The position numbers and the translations under genes were made by a program. From Pseudomonadota bacterium (lineage in GTDB: Bacteria > Pseudomonadota > Alphaproteobacteria > Rhizobiales > Methylopilaceae), in contig JAEZCD010000376.1 of NCBI GenBank assembly GCA_023430145.1, positions 1 to 64,000 of the forward strand: a stretch of DNA of 64,000 nt. The letters are read 5' to 3'. This document shows positions 51,178-59,736 of the stretch, one piece after another. Position 1 is the stretch's first letter; each line of letters opens with the position of its first letter. The notes below the pieces were generated by a model. It was not told the DNA's origin. It was given only the letters and a program-made list of their open reading frames with translations, and did not search any database.

Positions 51178-52458
51178 CTATCGGGAGCTGACGTAGAGTG
51201 ACGGCAGATAAAGCGAAACCTGTGGCACGTAAGTAACGAGAGCCAACACGGCGAGGCAGATGCCGATCATCGGCAGCGCCCGGCGGCTGATGTCCTCGAT
51301 CCGCACGTGCGAGATCGCGCTCGTGATGAACAGGCACATGCCGACCGGCGGCGTCACGAGGCCGATGACGATGTTCAGCACGACGATCGTGCCGAGATGC
51401 ACCGGATCGAGGCCGATGCTTGCGGCCACGACCTTCAGCACCGGCAAGATCAGGATCATGATGGAGATCGGCTCGAGGAACATCCCGAGCAGCAGCAACA
51501 TGATATTGATCAGCAGCAGCAGCACGTACCTGTTATCGCTGATGCCCAGCATGACTTTCGCGATGGCCTCGGCGACGCCCTCGATGGCGAAGACGAACCC
51601 CACCATGTTGGCCATCGCGACGACGATCATGATGCCCGCGGTGAGAAAGGCGGTTTCCCAAAGCGCATCGTAGATGTCGCGCCACGTCAGGTTGCGATAG
51701 ACCGCGCCTGCCAGGAACAGCGCATAGAGGACTGCGACACCGGCGGACTCGGTAGGCGTGAAGACGCCCGACAGGATGCCGCCGAGGATGATCACGGGCA
51801 GCATCGCGGCCGGAAAGGCCCCTGCGACGGCGTCCAACCGATCCCGCCAGGCCATCCGGTCCGAGACCGGATAGCCGTGCCTGAGAGCCTGCCAGTAGGC
51901 GTATCCCATCAAGCCCAGGCCGATCAGCACGCCGGGCACGATGCCGGCGAGGAACAGGCTGGCGATCGAGGTCCCGGTGAGGGCGCCGAAGATGATCATC
52001 GAGATCGCGGGCGGAATGATCGATCCCATCAGGGAAGCGACCGCGATCAGCGCCGCGGCGTAGTCGCGTGGATAGCCGCTGCGCTCCATGGCGGGGATCA
52101 TGACGGAGCCTACCGCCGCAGCCTCGGAGGTTGCCGTGGCCGCGCTGCCGAAGAACATGCAGGTGGAGACGCCGACCATGGAAAGTCCGCCGGGAATGCG
52201 TCCGACGAGCGCTTGCGCGAGCAGGACGATCCGCTCGGTGATGCGCCCCCTGCTCATCAGGCTGCCGGTGAGCACGAACAGCGGAATCGAGAGCAGCAGG
52301 AACTGGTCGAGGCCGGCCGCCATGTAGCGCGGGAACGCCGACATCAATTGGAAATTGCCGGTTCCCCACAGAAGCACCATGCAGGCGATGCCGAGCGACA
52401 GGGCGATCGGAATGCCGAGCAGTATGAAGACGGCGAAGGCCCCGAAGAACATCGTCAT
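51178..52458 (-). CDS. dctM: TRAP transporter large permease
   Basis: A 426-residue DctM-type membrane protein with about twelve hydrophobic segments. The motif MIPAMERSGYPRDYAAALIAVASLMGSIIPPAISMI near residue 125 is typical, as is VTPPVGMCLFITSAI towards the C-terminus. It exchanges sodium and substrate with the small subunit and the DctP receptor. Its ATG overlaps the stop of the small-subunit gene (ATGA). Confidence 0.95.
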   Translation of the reverse strand: MTMFFGAFAVFILLGIPIALSLGIACMVLLWGTGNFQLMSAFPRYMAAGLDQFLLLSIPLFVLTGSLMSRGRITERIVLLAQALVGRIPGGLSMVGVSTCMFFGSAATATSEAAAVGSVMIPAMERSGYPRDYAAALIAVASLMGSIIPPAISMIIFGALTGTSIASLFLAGIVPGVLIGLGLMGYAYWQALRHGYPVSDRMAWRDRLDAVAGAFPAAMLPVIILGGILSGVFTPTESAGVAVLYALFLAGAVYRNLTWRDIYDALWETAFLTAGIMIVVAMANMVGFVFAIEGVAEAIAKVMLGISDNRYVLLLLINIMLLLLGMFLEPISIMILILPVLKVVAASIGLDPVHLGTIVVLNIVIGLVTPPVGMCLFITSAISHVRIEDISRRALPMIGICLAVLALVTYVPQVSLYLPSLYVSSR

Positions 52459-53000
52459 GGCGCCGTGGGCCTCGGATCGGCGTCAGATCCTCGCGGCTCG
52501 ACGATCAGCCGCACCGTCGTTGCGAGAACGTGCAGGAACAGGATGCCGAGGCCGATCGGGATCGCCACGTAGACCCAGAAGATCGACACCCCTCCCGTGC
52601 TTCCGGTGACGCCGCGCCACAGCACGCTGACTCCCGGCAGGATCTGCATGCGGTTCTGGCCGACATAGATAATGCTGTAATGGATCAGCACGCCGAGGAA
52701 GAACAGCGCACCGAGCAGGGCGGGCAACATCGCCATCAGCCGCACAGGGCGTGTCAGCATGCGGGTGAGCAGATCGACAGAGGCCATCTCGCCGCGCTGA
52801 TAGGCGATGCCGGCGAAAAGGAAGCACGTCCAGACGAGCAGGCATCGCGACAGCTCCTCGGCCCAGATCAGCGAGCCCGAGAGGACGTAGCGGTACACGA
52901 TCTGGCAGGTCAGGATCAGGACGATCGCGCCGACCGCGATCGCAGCCGCCGCCTGCATGACGGATACGTAGGACCGATAGACCGCGACGAGGATCTTCAT
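52455..53000 (-). CDS. dctQ: TRAP transporter small permease
   Basis: A 181-residue DctQ-type protein with four predicted helices. VIQIVYRYVLSGSLIWAEELSRCLLVWTCFLF-like sequence, of which the core is SLIWAEELSRCLLVW, is diagnostic. It stabilises the large permease, with which it overlaps by four bases. The receptor gene lies 164 bp upstream, a long gap that could hold a processing or attenuation site. Confidence 0.92.
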   Translation of the reverse strand: MKILVAVYRSYVSVMQAAAAIAVGAIVLILTCQIVYRYVLSGSLIWAEELSRCLLVWTCFLFAGIAYQRGEMASVDLLTRMLTRPVRLMAMLPALLGALFFLGVLIHYSIIYVGQNRMQILPGVSVLWRGVTGSTGGVSIFWVYVAIPIGLGILFLHVLATTVRLIVEPRGSDADPRPTAP

Positions 53001-53164
53001 GAGTGCCGCATCTTCGCGGGTGATCCATGGCTGCGCGCGCCGGCGAGAGCATCAGATCCGCCGGCGATGACGGCTGCGCATGGAGTACTCGCCGGCTCGC
53101 AACGAAGCGAAGCGAACGCCGAGTGCTCGCTCTCGACGCTCGCAGAGGGATCAACTTTCGGCCA

Positions 53165-54172
53165 CTAGCGGCCCTCGATCGCGCGGACAGTCTCGACGAA
53201 GGCGGCGATCGACGGATCGGACTTGATCCGCTCTTCGATCAGCGGCGCCATCACTTCGCGCATCTTGTCCAGCTCCTCGAACTGATAGAACTTGACCCCC
53301 TCCTTTTCGGCGAGCTTCTTGGCGATGGCCGCCTCGGACGCCTTGGTCGCCATGATCTGCGGGACGATAATGGCACGTCCGGCATCGAGCAATATCTGCT
53401 GGATATCCGCCGGCATCGCGTCGAACTTAGCCTTGTTGCCGATCAGCATCCCCGGCCAGAAGTAGTGACCCGTATAGGTGAAGTGCTTGGCGGCCTCGTA
53501 GAAGCGCTCCGATTCCAGCGACGATACGTTGATCTCGACGCCGTCGATGACGCCGGTCTCGAGCGAGGTGTAGATCTCGCCGTAGTTCATGCCGACGGGC
53601 GCGGCGCCGGCCCGCTCCCAGATCGCCAGATGCATCGGCATGTTCATCACGCGGGTCTTCATGCCCGCGAGGCCGCTCATCGTGCGCACCGGGCCCTTCG
53701 TGGACAGGTAGTGGCGCTGTCCGCCCTCGAACAGCGAGTACCCCTTGAGCCCGGCGGAATCGAGGTCGGCGAGCAGAGCCATCGCCGCGTCGGAGCTCAG
53801 CACTTTGGCCAGCGTATCGTAGGAGGAGATCAGGAACGGCAGCTGCAGCGCCTCGAAGCTCGGCTTGCCGGCGAACACGGTCAGGCTGATCGAGGAGCCG
53901 ACCATGGCGTCGATCGTGCCCGAGAGTACGCCTTCGAACAGCGGGCGTTCCTCGCCGAGCTGGCGGCTGTGCAGGTACCGCACCGCGACGCGTCCGTTGG
54001 AGCGCTTCTCGACCTCCTCCTTCCACATGCGTCCCGCCTCGTAGAACGGATGCGGCGGGCTGGCTGCCGTTCCGAGCAGTATCCGGAACTCCTGGGCGGA
54101 TGCCGGCGCAGCGGCAATCGTAGCAGCCGTCGCGGATACGAGCAGTGCGGAAAGAGTCCTTCTCGTAATCAA
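53165..54172 (-). CDS. dctP: TRAP transporter substrate-binding protein
   Basis: A 335-residue DctP receptor with a Sec signal (RRTLSALLVSATAATIAAAPASAQE). Family segments are GTAASPPHPFYEAGRMWKEEVEKRSNGRVAV, FEGVLSGTIDAMVGS, the carboxylate-binding arginine region GMKTRVMNMPMHL and NYGEIYTSLETGVIDGVE. A TTG start at 54172 is chosen because GGGGAGG lies 6 bp before it and the signal peptide begins right there. An ATG further up would add a charged leader. It heads the minus-strand unit dctP-dctQ-dctM-DUF6282-NHL. Ligand probably an organic acid. Confidence 0.92.
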   Translation of the reverse strand: MITRRTLSALLVSATAATIAAAPASAQEFRILLGTAASPPHPFYEAGRMWKEEVEKRSNGRVAVRYLHSRQLGEERPLFEGVLSGTIDAMVGSSISLTVFAGKPSFEALQLPFLISSYDTLAKVLSSDAAMALLADLDSAGLKGYSLFEGGQRHYLSTKGPVRTMSGLAGMKTRVMNMPMHLAIWERAGAAPVGMNYGEIYTSLETGVIDGVEINVSSLESERFYEAAKHFTYTGHYFWPGMLIGNKAKFDAMPADIQQILLDAGRAIIVPQIMATKASEAAIAKKLAEKEGVKFYQFEELDKMREVMAPLIEERIKSDPSIAAFVETVRAIEGR

Positions 54173-54293
54173 TGCGACCTCCCCTGGTTGTATGGTCTCG
54201 CGCGCGCCCGCGTCAAAAGACATGGCGCGCCGGTACACCGGCGGAACTGCCGGCTCGAAGCTACGCTCTGTCGTAAAGGGGGATTGGGCGGCT

Positions 54294-54355
54294 GTTTAGA
54301 ATGGAATTGCGGCGATGCTCTGCCGACGACCAGGAGCCGAAATTCTGTTCTAAAC
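54294..54355. promoter_or_regulatory. long imperfect inverted repeat between dctP and cupin genes
   Basis: A 19-base element (54294-54312, GTTTAGAATGGAATTGCGG) returns in opposite orientation at 54337-54355 with three mismatches, separated by 24 bp. An outer pair, TTGGGCGGC (54284-54292) and GCCGCCCAA (54391-54399), is also complementary. The element lies between divergent operons and probably binds one regulator at two opposed sites, one per direction. Confidence 0.55.
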
Positions 54356-54456
54356 CGGGCGAACGGTCCGCTGCTATCGTCCTCGCAATCGCCGCCCAAC
54401 CGCCGCGAACGGCCGCGGTGTGCGCGAGCCAGGACCAACACTCAGGATCGCAATTC

Positions 54457-54873
54457 ATGCCCGAGAAATCAGTGCCGGCCTACAATATGGATGAGATACC
54501 GGTCCTCAATCCGAGGGTCGGAGTCGTTCAGCGCGTCTTCCGCGGCAGCGGCGTTTGCGTCAGCTTCTCCGAGCTCCACCCGGACATGGAGCCGAGCCCG
54601 CACAGTCACCCGTGGGAGCAGATCTTCATGATCCTGAAAGGACGCGTTAAGCTCCATGTCGGTGACGAGGTGTTCGACATGCGAGACGGTTCCTTCGTCC
54701 GCATTCCGCCGAATGTCGTCCATTACTCCGAGCCGCCGCTGCCTGAGGATGGCGTTGCGCACAACCTCGACATCTTTTCACCCCTGCGGCCTGACTACTT
54801 TCCCTTGACCGCCTACCAGACAGACGATTTCGGAACCAGCGTCCCCGCGCCGCTGAAGACCGAGCGGCAATGA
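54457..54873 (+). CDS. cupin domain protein
   Basis: A 138-residue single-domain cupin. SFSELHPDMEPSPHSHPWEQIFMILKGRVKLHVGDEVF contains motif 1 (H-x-H, then E) and FVRIPPNVVHYSEPP contains motif 2 with its histidine, giving a probable metal site. It ends FSPLRPDYFPLTAYQTDDFG. It overlaps the next cupin gene by four bases (ATGA), and the two share the C-terminal phrase FSP-R-DY, so they look like a tandem duplication. They lead the operon of a Bug-TctBA transporter. The reaction is unknown; small cupins act as isomerases, dioxygenases, lyases or sensors. Confidence 0.85.
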   Translation: MPEKSVPAYNMDEIPVLNPRVGVVQRVFRGSGVCVSFSELHPDMEPSPHSHPWEQIFMILKGRVKLHVGDEVFDMRDGSFVRIPPNVVHYSEPPLPEDGVAHNLDIFSPLRPDYFPLTAYQTDDFGTSVPAPLKTERQ

Positions 54874-55340
54874 CGAGAAAGGTGCGAGACTTGGCCAAAC
54901 GACTTCCCGTCTATCGCTTCGCGGACATTCCAAAGGAGCGCAAGCTGCATCAGGGGCGAATGGAGCGCTTCGCGGCGCGAACCTCTTCCGCCATGGTCAT
55001 GTTCGCCGAGATCAAGCCGCAGCCGCTCGGCCAGCAGGGCCACCACCGAAAGCCTCACGACCATCCGTATGATCAGATGCTGATCGTCGTTAAGGGGCAC
55101 ATGCACATGGAGATCGGTGGCGAGGAGTACGACCTGAAGGAGGGTGCGCTCGTCGTCATACCCGCCCATGTCATGCATCGCGGCCACGCCGTCGGCGAGA
55201 CGCCGGCGTCGCTGATCGAGATCTTCTCACCTGTGCGGAACGATTACATCCACCTCGTCGAGTACCAGGAGGAGGACTTCGGCGACAAGGGCGTCGACTG
55301 GGTGAAGCCCGAATGGGACTCCTGGAACAAGCCCGACTGA
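54870..55340 (+). CDS. cupin domain protein
   Basis: A 156-residue cupin related to its upstream neighbour. GHHRKPHDHPYDQMLIVVKGHMHMEIGGEEYDL is motif 1 with H-x-H and a further acidic or glutamine ligand position, and LVVIPAHVMHRGHAVG is motif 2. It ends FSPVRNDYIHLVEYQEEDFGDKG. The ATG overlaps the preceding stop. Together the pair may form a heteromeric metal enzyme on the carboxylate imported by the TTT system that follows. No signal peptide, so it acts in the cytoplasm. Confidence 0.85.
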   Translation: MTRKVRDLAKRLPVYRFADIPKERKLHQGRMERFAARTSSAMVMFAEIKPQPLGQQGHHRKPHDHPYDQMLIVVKGHMHMEIGGEEYDLKEGALVVIPAHVMHRGHAVGETPASLIEIFSPVRNDYIHLVEYQEEDFGDKGVDWVKPEWDSWNKPD

Positions 55341-55405
55341 CCCGCACGAGTCCCCGCGAAGCTGAATTGCGCCCGTGGCGCCAAATACCGAAAAGGGAGG
55401 ACACC

Positions 55406-56368
55406 GTGACTAGATGGACTACCGCCCTCGCGGCGGTGGGAGCGATGCTCGCTTCCACCGCCCTCAACGCCCAGGACTATCCGAGCAAGCCCATCACAGT
55501 CGTCGTTCCATACGGGGCGGGGCAAGCCACCGACGTGATGTGTCGCGTCTTCCTCGACCAACTCAAGGTGGAGCTCGGCGCCACGATCGTCATCGAGAAC
55601 AGGGTCGGCGCGGCGTCGAATGTCGGTGCGGCGGAAGCCTCGAAGGCGCGGCCGGACGGCTACACGCTCCTGTGCACGGGCAGTGCGACCCACGTTGCCA
55701 ATCCGCTGATCTACTCCGACATGGGCTTCGACCCGGACGCCGGCCTGTTGCCGATCACCGGCATAGCCTCGACGGGATACGTCGTGGCGGGCGGCAGTGC
55801 CGTCAAAGGAAAGACGATCACCGACGTCGTGGCGCGTGCGAAGGCCTCGCCGGACACTGTCCGCATGGGCCTCGTCAGCACGACGGCGCGTGTCGTCAAC
55901 GGCATGCTCAGCGAGGCGGCCGGCGTCAAGTTCAACATCGTCCCCTACGCCGGCGGCAATCAGGCGCTGTTCCCGGATCTCATCCGTGGCGACATCGATG
56001 TGGCGATCGAGGCCATGCCGTCGATCGTCGGGCCGATCAAGGGCGGCCGGATCCAGGGCCTCGCGGTCACGCTGCCTGAACGCTCTGCCCTGATCCCCGA
56101 CGTTCCGACCCTCAAGGAGAGCGGCATCGACCTCACACTCGTCGGCTGGAACGCGTTCTATGCCCCGGCAGGCACACCGCGGGAGATCATCGAACGGGTC
56201 AATGCGGCAGCCAGGAAGGCCCTCGCCCATCCCGACGTCGCCAAGCGTCTCGAGACGGTCGCCAGCACGCCGATGCCGACGTCGCCCGAGGAGCTCGCCG
56301 GTCTCATCCAACGCGACCGGGCGGCCTGGAAGCCGATGATCGAGCTGTACAATCTGAAGGTGAACTGA
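55406..56368 (+). CDS. tctC: tripartite tricarboxylate transporter substrate-binding protein (Bug/TctC)
   Basis: A 320-residue receptor. A GTG start at 55406 behind GGGAGG gives a compact signal peptide (TTALAAVGAMLASTALNA), cleaved before QDYPSKPITVVVPYGAGQATD, the Bug N-terminus. KARPDGYTLLCTG, VPYAGGNQALFPDLIRGDID and GWNAFYAPAGTP complete the family pattern. Unlike the two other Bug genes in the window, this one is followed by its own tctB and tctA, forming a full transporter behind the two cupin genes. Confidence 0.94.
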   Translation: MTRWTTALAAVGAMLASTALNAQDYPSKPITVVVPYGAGQATDVMCRVFLDQLKVELGATIVIENRVGAASNVGAAEASKARPDGYTLLCTGSATHVANPLIYSDMGFDPDAGLLPITGIASTGYVVAGGSAVKGKTITDVVARAKASPDTVRMGLVSTTARVVNGMLSEAAGVKFNIVPYAGGNQALFPDLIRGDIDVAIEAMPSIVGPIKGGRIQGLAVTLPERSALIPDVPTLKESGIDLTLVGWNAFYAPAGTPREIIERVNAAARKALAHPDVAKRLETVASTPMPTSPEELAGLIQRDRAAWKPMIELYNLKVN

Positions 56369-56479
56369 TCCTCGTCGCGAGCCACAGCAACAGGCGCCCC
56401 CAACCGGAAACGAGAAGGGAGCGCCTGTTCATCCTTTCTTCGTGGCCGATGACGCAGATGACGTCGGGGAGCCGGCACA

Positions 56480-56935
56480 TTGAGCAAGTGGACCATTCGC
56501 AGCCCGAAGGACTTCTATGGCGGGCTGGCGCTCGTCGTGCTCGCCGTCGTGGCTTGGTGGGGCTCGCTTGACCTGCCTGGATCGCAGGGAACACATTTCG
56601 GTCCGGGAACCGCGCCGCGCCTCTTCGCCGGTCTGTTGTTCGCAACCGGCTTCGCCATCCTGGCCCTGGGGCTTTTGAAGGATGGCGAGGCGATAAGGAG
56701 CTACGGCTTTCGCGGCCCGGTCCTGATCGGATTGTCGATCCTCTTCTTCGCGACCGCGCTCGATAGCTTCGGGCTGCCGATCACGGCCTTCTTCACGATC
56801 CTCGTCGCCTCCGCCGCCTCCAGCGAGACACGCTGGCTCGAGTCGATCGCGTGGGCCGCATTCCTGTCGTTCGCCTGCACCCTGCTGTTCAAATTCGCGC
56901 TCGGACTGGCGTTCCCGCTCTGGCCGGACTTCTAG
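56480..56935 (+). CDS. tctB: tripartite tricarboxylate transporter small membrane subunit
   Basis: A 151-residue membrane protein with four hydrophobic segments. FYGGLALVVLAVVAWWGSLDLP is the first, and GTHFGPGTAPRLFAGLLFATG is the TctB signature (GPG-x-x-P). TTG start at 56480. It lies between the Bug and TctA genes, 13 bp before tctA. Confidence 0.9.
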   Translation: MSKWTIRSPKDFYGGLALVVLAVVAWWGSLDLPGSQGTHFGPGTAPRLFAGLLFATGFAILALGLLKDGEAIRSYGFRGPVLIGLSILFFATALDSFGLPITAFFTILVASAASSETRWLESIAWAAFLSFACTLLFKFALGLAFPLWPDF

Positions 56936-56948
56936 GCATCGCCGGCGG

Positions 56949-58448
56949 ATGGATTTTGTCGCAAACCTCGCGCTGGGCTTCTCCCTGGCGGCGTCTCCGG
57001 AGAACCTGCTCCTCTGCCTCGTCGGGGTGATCGTCGGCACCGCGGTCGGTGTGCTGCCGGGCGTCGGACCGGTGGCGAGCATCGCCATCCTGCTGCCGGT
57101 CACCTTCGGAATGAGCCCCGTTGGGGCGCTCATCATGCTGGCCGGAATCTACTACGGAGCGCAGTATGGCGGCTCGACCACCTCCATCCTCATCAACATT
57201 CCGGGCGAGGCGTCGTCGGTCGTAACCGCACTCGACGGATTCCAGATGGCGCGGCAGGGTCGGGCCGGTCCTGCGCTGGCGATCGCGGCGATCGGATCGT
57301 TCGTCGCCGGCACGCTCGGCACGCTCCTCGTGGCGCTGCTCGGCAGCCCACTGGCGGAGGTCGCCCTGATGTTCGGCGCCCCGGAATTCTTCTCGCTCAT
57401 GCTGGTCGGCCTCGTTCTCGCCATCGTTCTGGCGAGCGGCTCCGTGCTCAAGGCGATAGCCATGATCATCGTCGGGCTTCTCATCTCGACCGTCGGAGCC
57501 GATCTGCAGACCGGCGTCCCGCGCCTGAGCTTCGGCATGATGGAGCTGTCCGAAGGCGTGAACTTCGTCGTCGTCGCCATGGGCCTGTTCGGCATCGCCG
57601 AGGTTCTGCGCAACGTGCAGTCGCCGGAGCAGCGCGGCGTCGTGCGTGGCAAGATCACCCATCTGATGCCCTCCCGGGAGGACTTCCAGCGGTCCGCCGG
57701 ACCGATAGGCCGCGGCGCCGTCATCGGCTCGCTGCTGGGTGTGCTTCCCGGGGGCGGTGCGGTGATGTCGTCCTTCGCCGCCTACACGCTCGAGAAGCGC
57801 ATTTCGCGCGATCCCTCGCGTTTCGGAAAGGGGGCCATCGAAGGCGTGGCGGCGCCCGAGAGCGCCAACAACGCGGCGGCCCAGACGGCCTTCATCCCGC
57901 TTCTCACGCTCGGCATCCCGGGCAACGCCGTCATGGCGCTGTTTCTCGGCGCCATGACCATGCAGGGCATCGTTCCCGGACCTCAGGTCATGATGACCCA
58001 GCCCGAGCTCGTCTGGGCGGTCATCGTGTCGATGTGGATCGGCAACATCATGCTGGTGATCCTCAATCTCCCGCTCATCGGCATCTGGGTCCGCATGCTG
58101 CGTGTCCCTTACCGCCTGCTCTTTCCGGCGATTCTCGTGCTCTGCTGCATCGGCGCCTATGCGGTGAACAATTCCAGCCTCGATACCATGCTGATGGGCG
58201 CTTTCGGCCTCGCCGGCTATTGGCTGATCCGGCACGATTTCGAGCCCGCGCCATTGATCCTGGCGCTGGTGCTCGGCCCGCTGCTCGAGGAGAATTTGCG
58301 TCGTGCCGTCGTCATCTCCAATGGAGACCCGACGATCTTCCTGACGCGCCCGCTGTCGGCAGTCCTGCTGGTGGTGGCCGGAGCGCTGCTGGCCGTCTCG
58401 CTCCTGCCCTCGATCCGCAGGCGCCGTCAGGAGGTGTTCGCGGAATAG
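56949..58448 (+). CDS. tctA: tripartite tricarboxylate transporter large membrane subunit
   Basis: A 499-residue permease with GVLPGVGPVASIAILLPVTFG, GIYYGAQYGGSTTSILINIPGE and LLGVLPGGGAVMSSFAAYTLEK, all standard TctA motifs, over about twelve hydrophobic segments. It shares clear similarity with the TctA at 12022, so the window carries two independent TTT systems. It is the last gene of the cupin-cupin-tctC-tctB-tctA operon. The alpha/beta hydrolase gene converges on it with 15 bp between the stops. Confidence 0.95.
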   Translation: MDFVANLALGFSLAASPENLLLCLVGVIVGTAVGVLPGVGPVASIAILLPVTFGMSPVGALIMLAGIYYGAQYGGSTTSILINIPGEASSVVTALDGFQMARQGRAGPALAIAAIGSFVAGTLGTLLVALLGSPLAEVALMFGAPEFFSLMLVGLVLAIVLASGSVLKAIAMIIVGLLISTVGADLQTGVPRLSFGMMELSEGVNFVVVAMGLFGIAEVLRNVQSPEQRGVVRGKITHLMPSREDFQRSAGPIGRGAVIGSLLGVLPGGGAVMSSFAAYTLEKRISRDPSRFGKGAIEGVAAPESANNAAAQTAFIPLLTLGIPGNAVMALFLGAMTMQGIVPGPQVMMTQPELVWAVIVSMWIGNIMLVILNLPLIGIWVRMLRVPYRLLFPAILVLCCIGAYAVNNSSLDTMLMGAFGLAGYWLIRHDFEPAPLILALVLGPLLEENLRRAVVISNGDPTIFLTRPLSAVLLVVAGALLAVSLLPSIRRRRQEVFAE

Positions 58449-58463
58449 CGGCCAGATTCCCGA

Positions 58464-59348
58464 TCAGGTCGGACGTTCGACGCTCGCCAGGAAAGCCAGA
58501 ACCGCCGCGTTGAACGCGGTCGGGTTGTCCCGGTGCATTGCGTGCGCTGCGCCCGCGATCACGACCACCGGGCCGATCGCCGGATTGCAGCGCCGCATGG
58601 CCTCGAGTCCGGTCGCGTAGCGCGGCAGGCTCCTTTCGCCCCTGACCAGCAAGAGCGGGAAGTCGAAGGCGGCGACGTCCTCGCAGCGCATTCCCGGCAG
58701 TTCGCCGGTGTCGACGGCCGTTCCGATGTTGTCGAGCAGGATGGTCTGATGGAGTTTCGACAGTGCGTTCCAGCTGCCGGGCCCGTTGAACGCATCGACA
58801 AATGCCTCGGCCGCCGAAGCCTTGTCGCCCTTGCGGAGATTGGCGTGCAGCGCCTCGAATATAGCGGCGTGCGAGTTTGCGCCGTCGCCTGTCACCTCGC
58901 CGGTCGGGAGCAGATCTTCGAGACCGCGCGGCTCCGCAAGTATGAGGCTTCGCACGAGGGCGGGCTGATCCCGCGCCACCAGGTAGGCGACGGAGCCACC
59001 CCGGGAATGGCCGACGAGGTGTACCTTCGGCAGCCGGAGCGCCTTTATGAACGCGGCGACGTCGCTCGCATGGCGTCGAAGGGAGAAATCACCGCCCACA
59101 CCATTCCAGGGTTCGGGAAAGTAGTGGCGCAAGCTGACCGATAGGACGCGATGGGTCCGCGCGAGCCCCTCCACCTGCGCCGCCCAGCTGCGGCCATCGT
59201 TCAGCGATCCGTGTATGAGAACGACGGGCTCGCCCGCTCCCGTGTCGGAGTAGGCCAGCGGGTAGCCGTCTACATCGACCGTCCGCCAGCCATCGGGAAT
59301 GTGCCAGTTGCCCATCCGCCCGAGCACTCCCGTATGCCGCCGAGGCAT
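58464..59348 (-). CDS. alpha/beta hydrolase
   Basis: A 294-residue alpha/beta hydrolase. EPVVLIHGSLNDGRSW contains the oxyanion HG motif, VHLVGHSRGGSVAYLVA the nucleophilic serine elbow near residue 115, and AGAAHAMHRDNP the late histidine. LLLVRGERS precedes the acid region. It hydrolyses an ester, lactone, amide or enol-lactone. The N-terminus could start 11 residues later (59315); neither start has a clear ribosome-binding site. It stands alone on the minus strand behind the TctA gene. Confidence 0.9.
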   Translation of the reverse strand: MPRRHTGVLGRMGNWHIPDGWRTVDVDGYPLAYSDTGAGEPVVLIHGSLNDGRSWAAQVEGLARTHRVLSVSLRHYFPEPWNGVGGDFSLRRHASDVAAFIKALRLPKVHLVGHSRGGSVAYLVARDQPALVRSLILAEPRGLEDLLPTGEVTGDGANSHAAIFEALHANLRKGDKASAAEAFVDAFNGPGSWNALSKLHQTILLDNIGTAVDTGELPGMRCEDVAAFDFPLLLVRGERSLPRYATGLEAMRRCNPAIGPVVVIAGAAHAMHRDNPTAFNAAVLAFLASVERPT

Positions 59349-59736
59349 CCACCGGCCGCCATTCGGCTATGCCGTAAATCCGGACACGTATCGGGCTTGG
59401 GGAGGATCTTCTAGAACGATCCTGCGCCCTCTCGACGAACGCATGTTGGCCCGATCATCAGCCGCTCCGGCAGCTGCCACGTTCCACGTGCGCGGCGATC
59501 TCGCGCACGGGCAATCATCGAGCGGCATGCAGCCGAGGCGGGCATCACCCTCCGCGTCACTCCGGGCCGCATCGCCTACTCGCCGCCTTCGAGGAGATCG
59601 GCCGGAAGATCGCGTCGAAGGTTAGGATACCGGTTGCGTTCGCAGCGACAGTCGATCTCGGAAGTGAAGCTCGGGACCGACGACGCGCGATGCCGAACCG
59701 ATCGTCCGTGCGAAGCGGCCGCCGTCGGTCCCGCGA
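59349..59736. other. intergenic region, 388 bp
   Basis: No gene identified. A short plus-strand stretch near 59500-59580 translates to a protein-like segment (AIIERHAAEAGITLRV), which could be decayed coding sequence, but no start, stop or domain supports it. Confidence 0.4.

Noticed and set aside
59500..59580. Protein-like segment in the intergenic region, possible gene remnant
   Set aside because: Too short, without start, stop or a recognisable domain.
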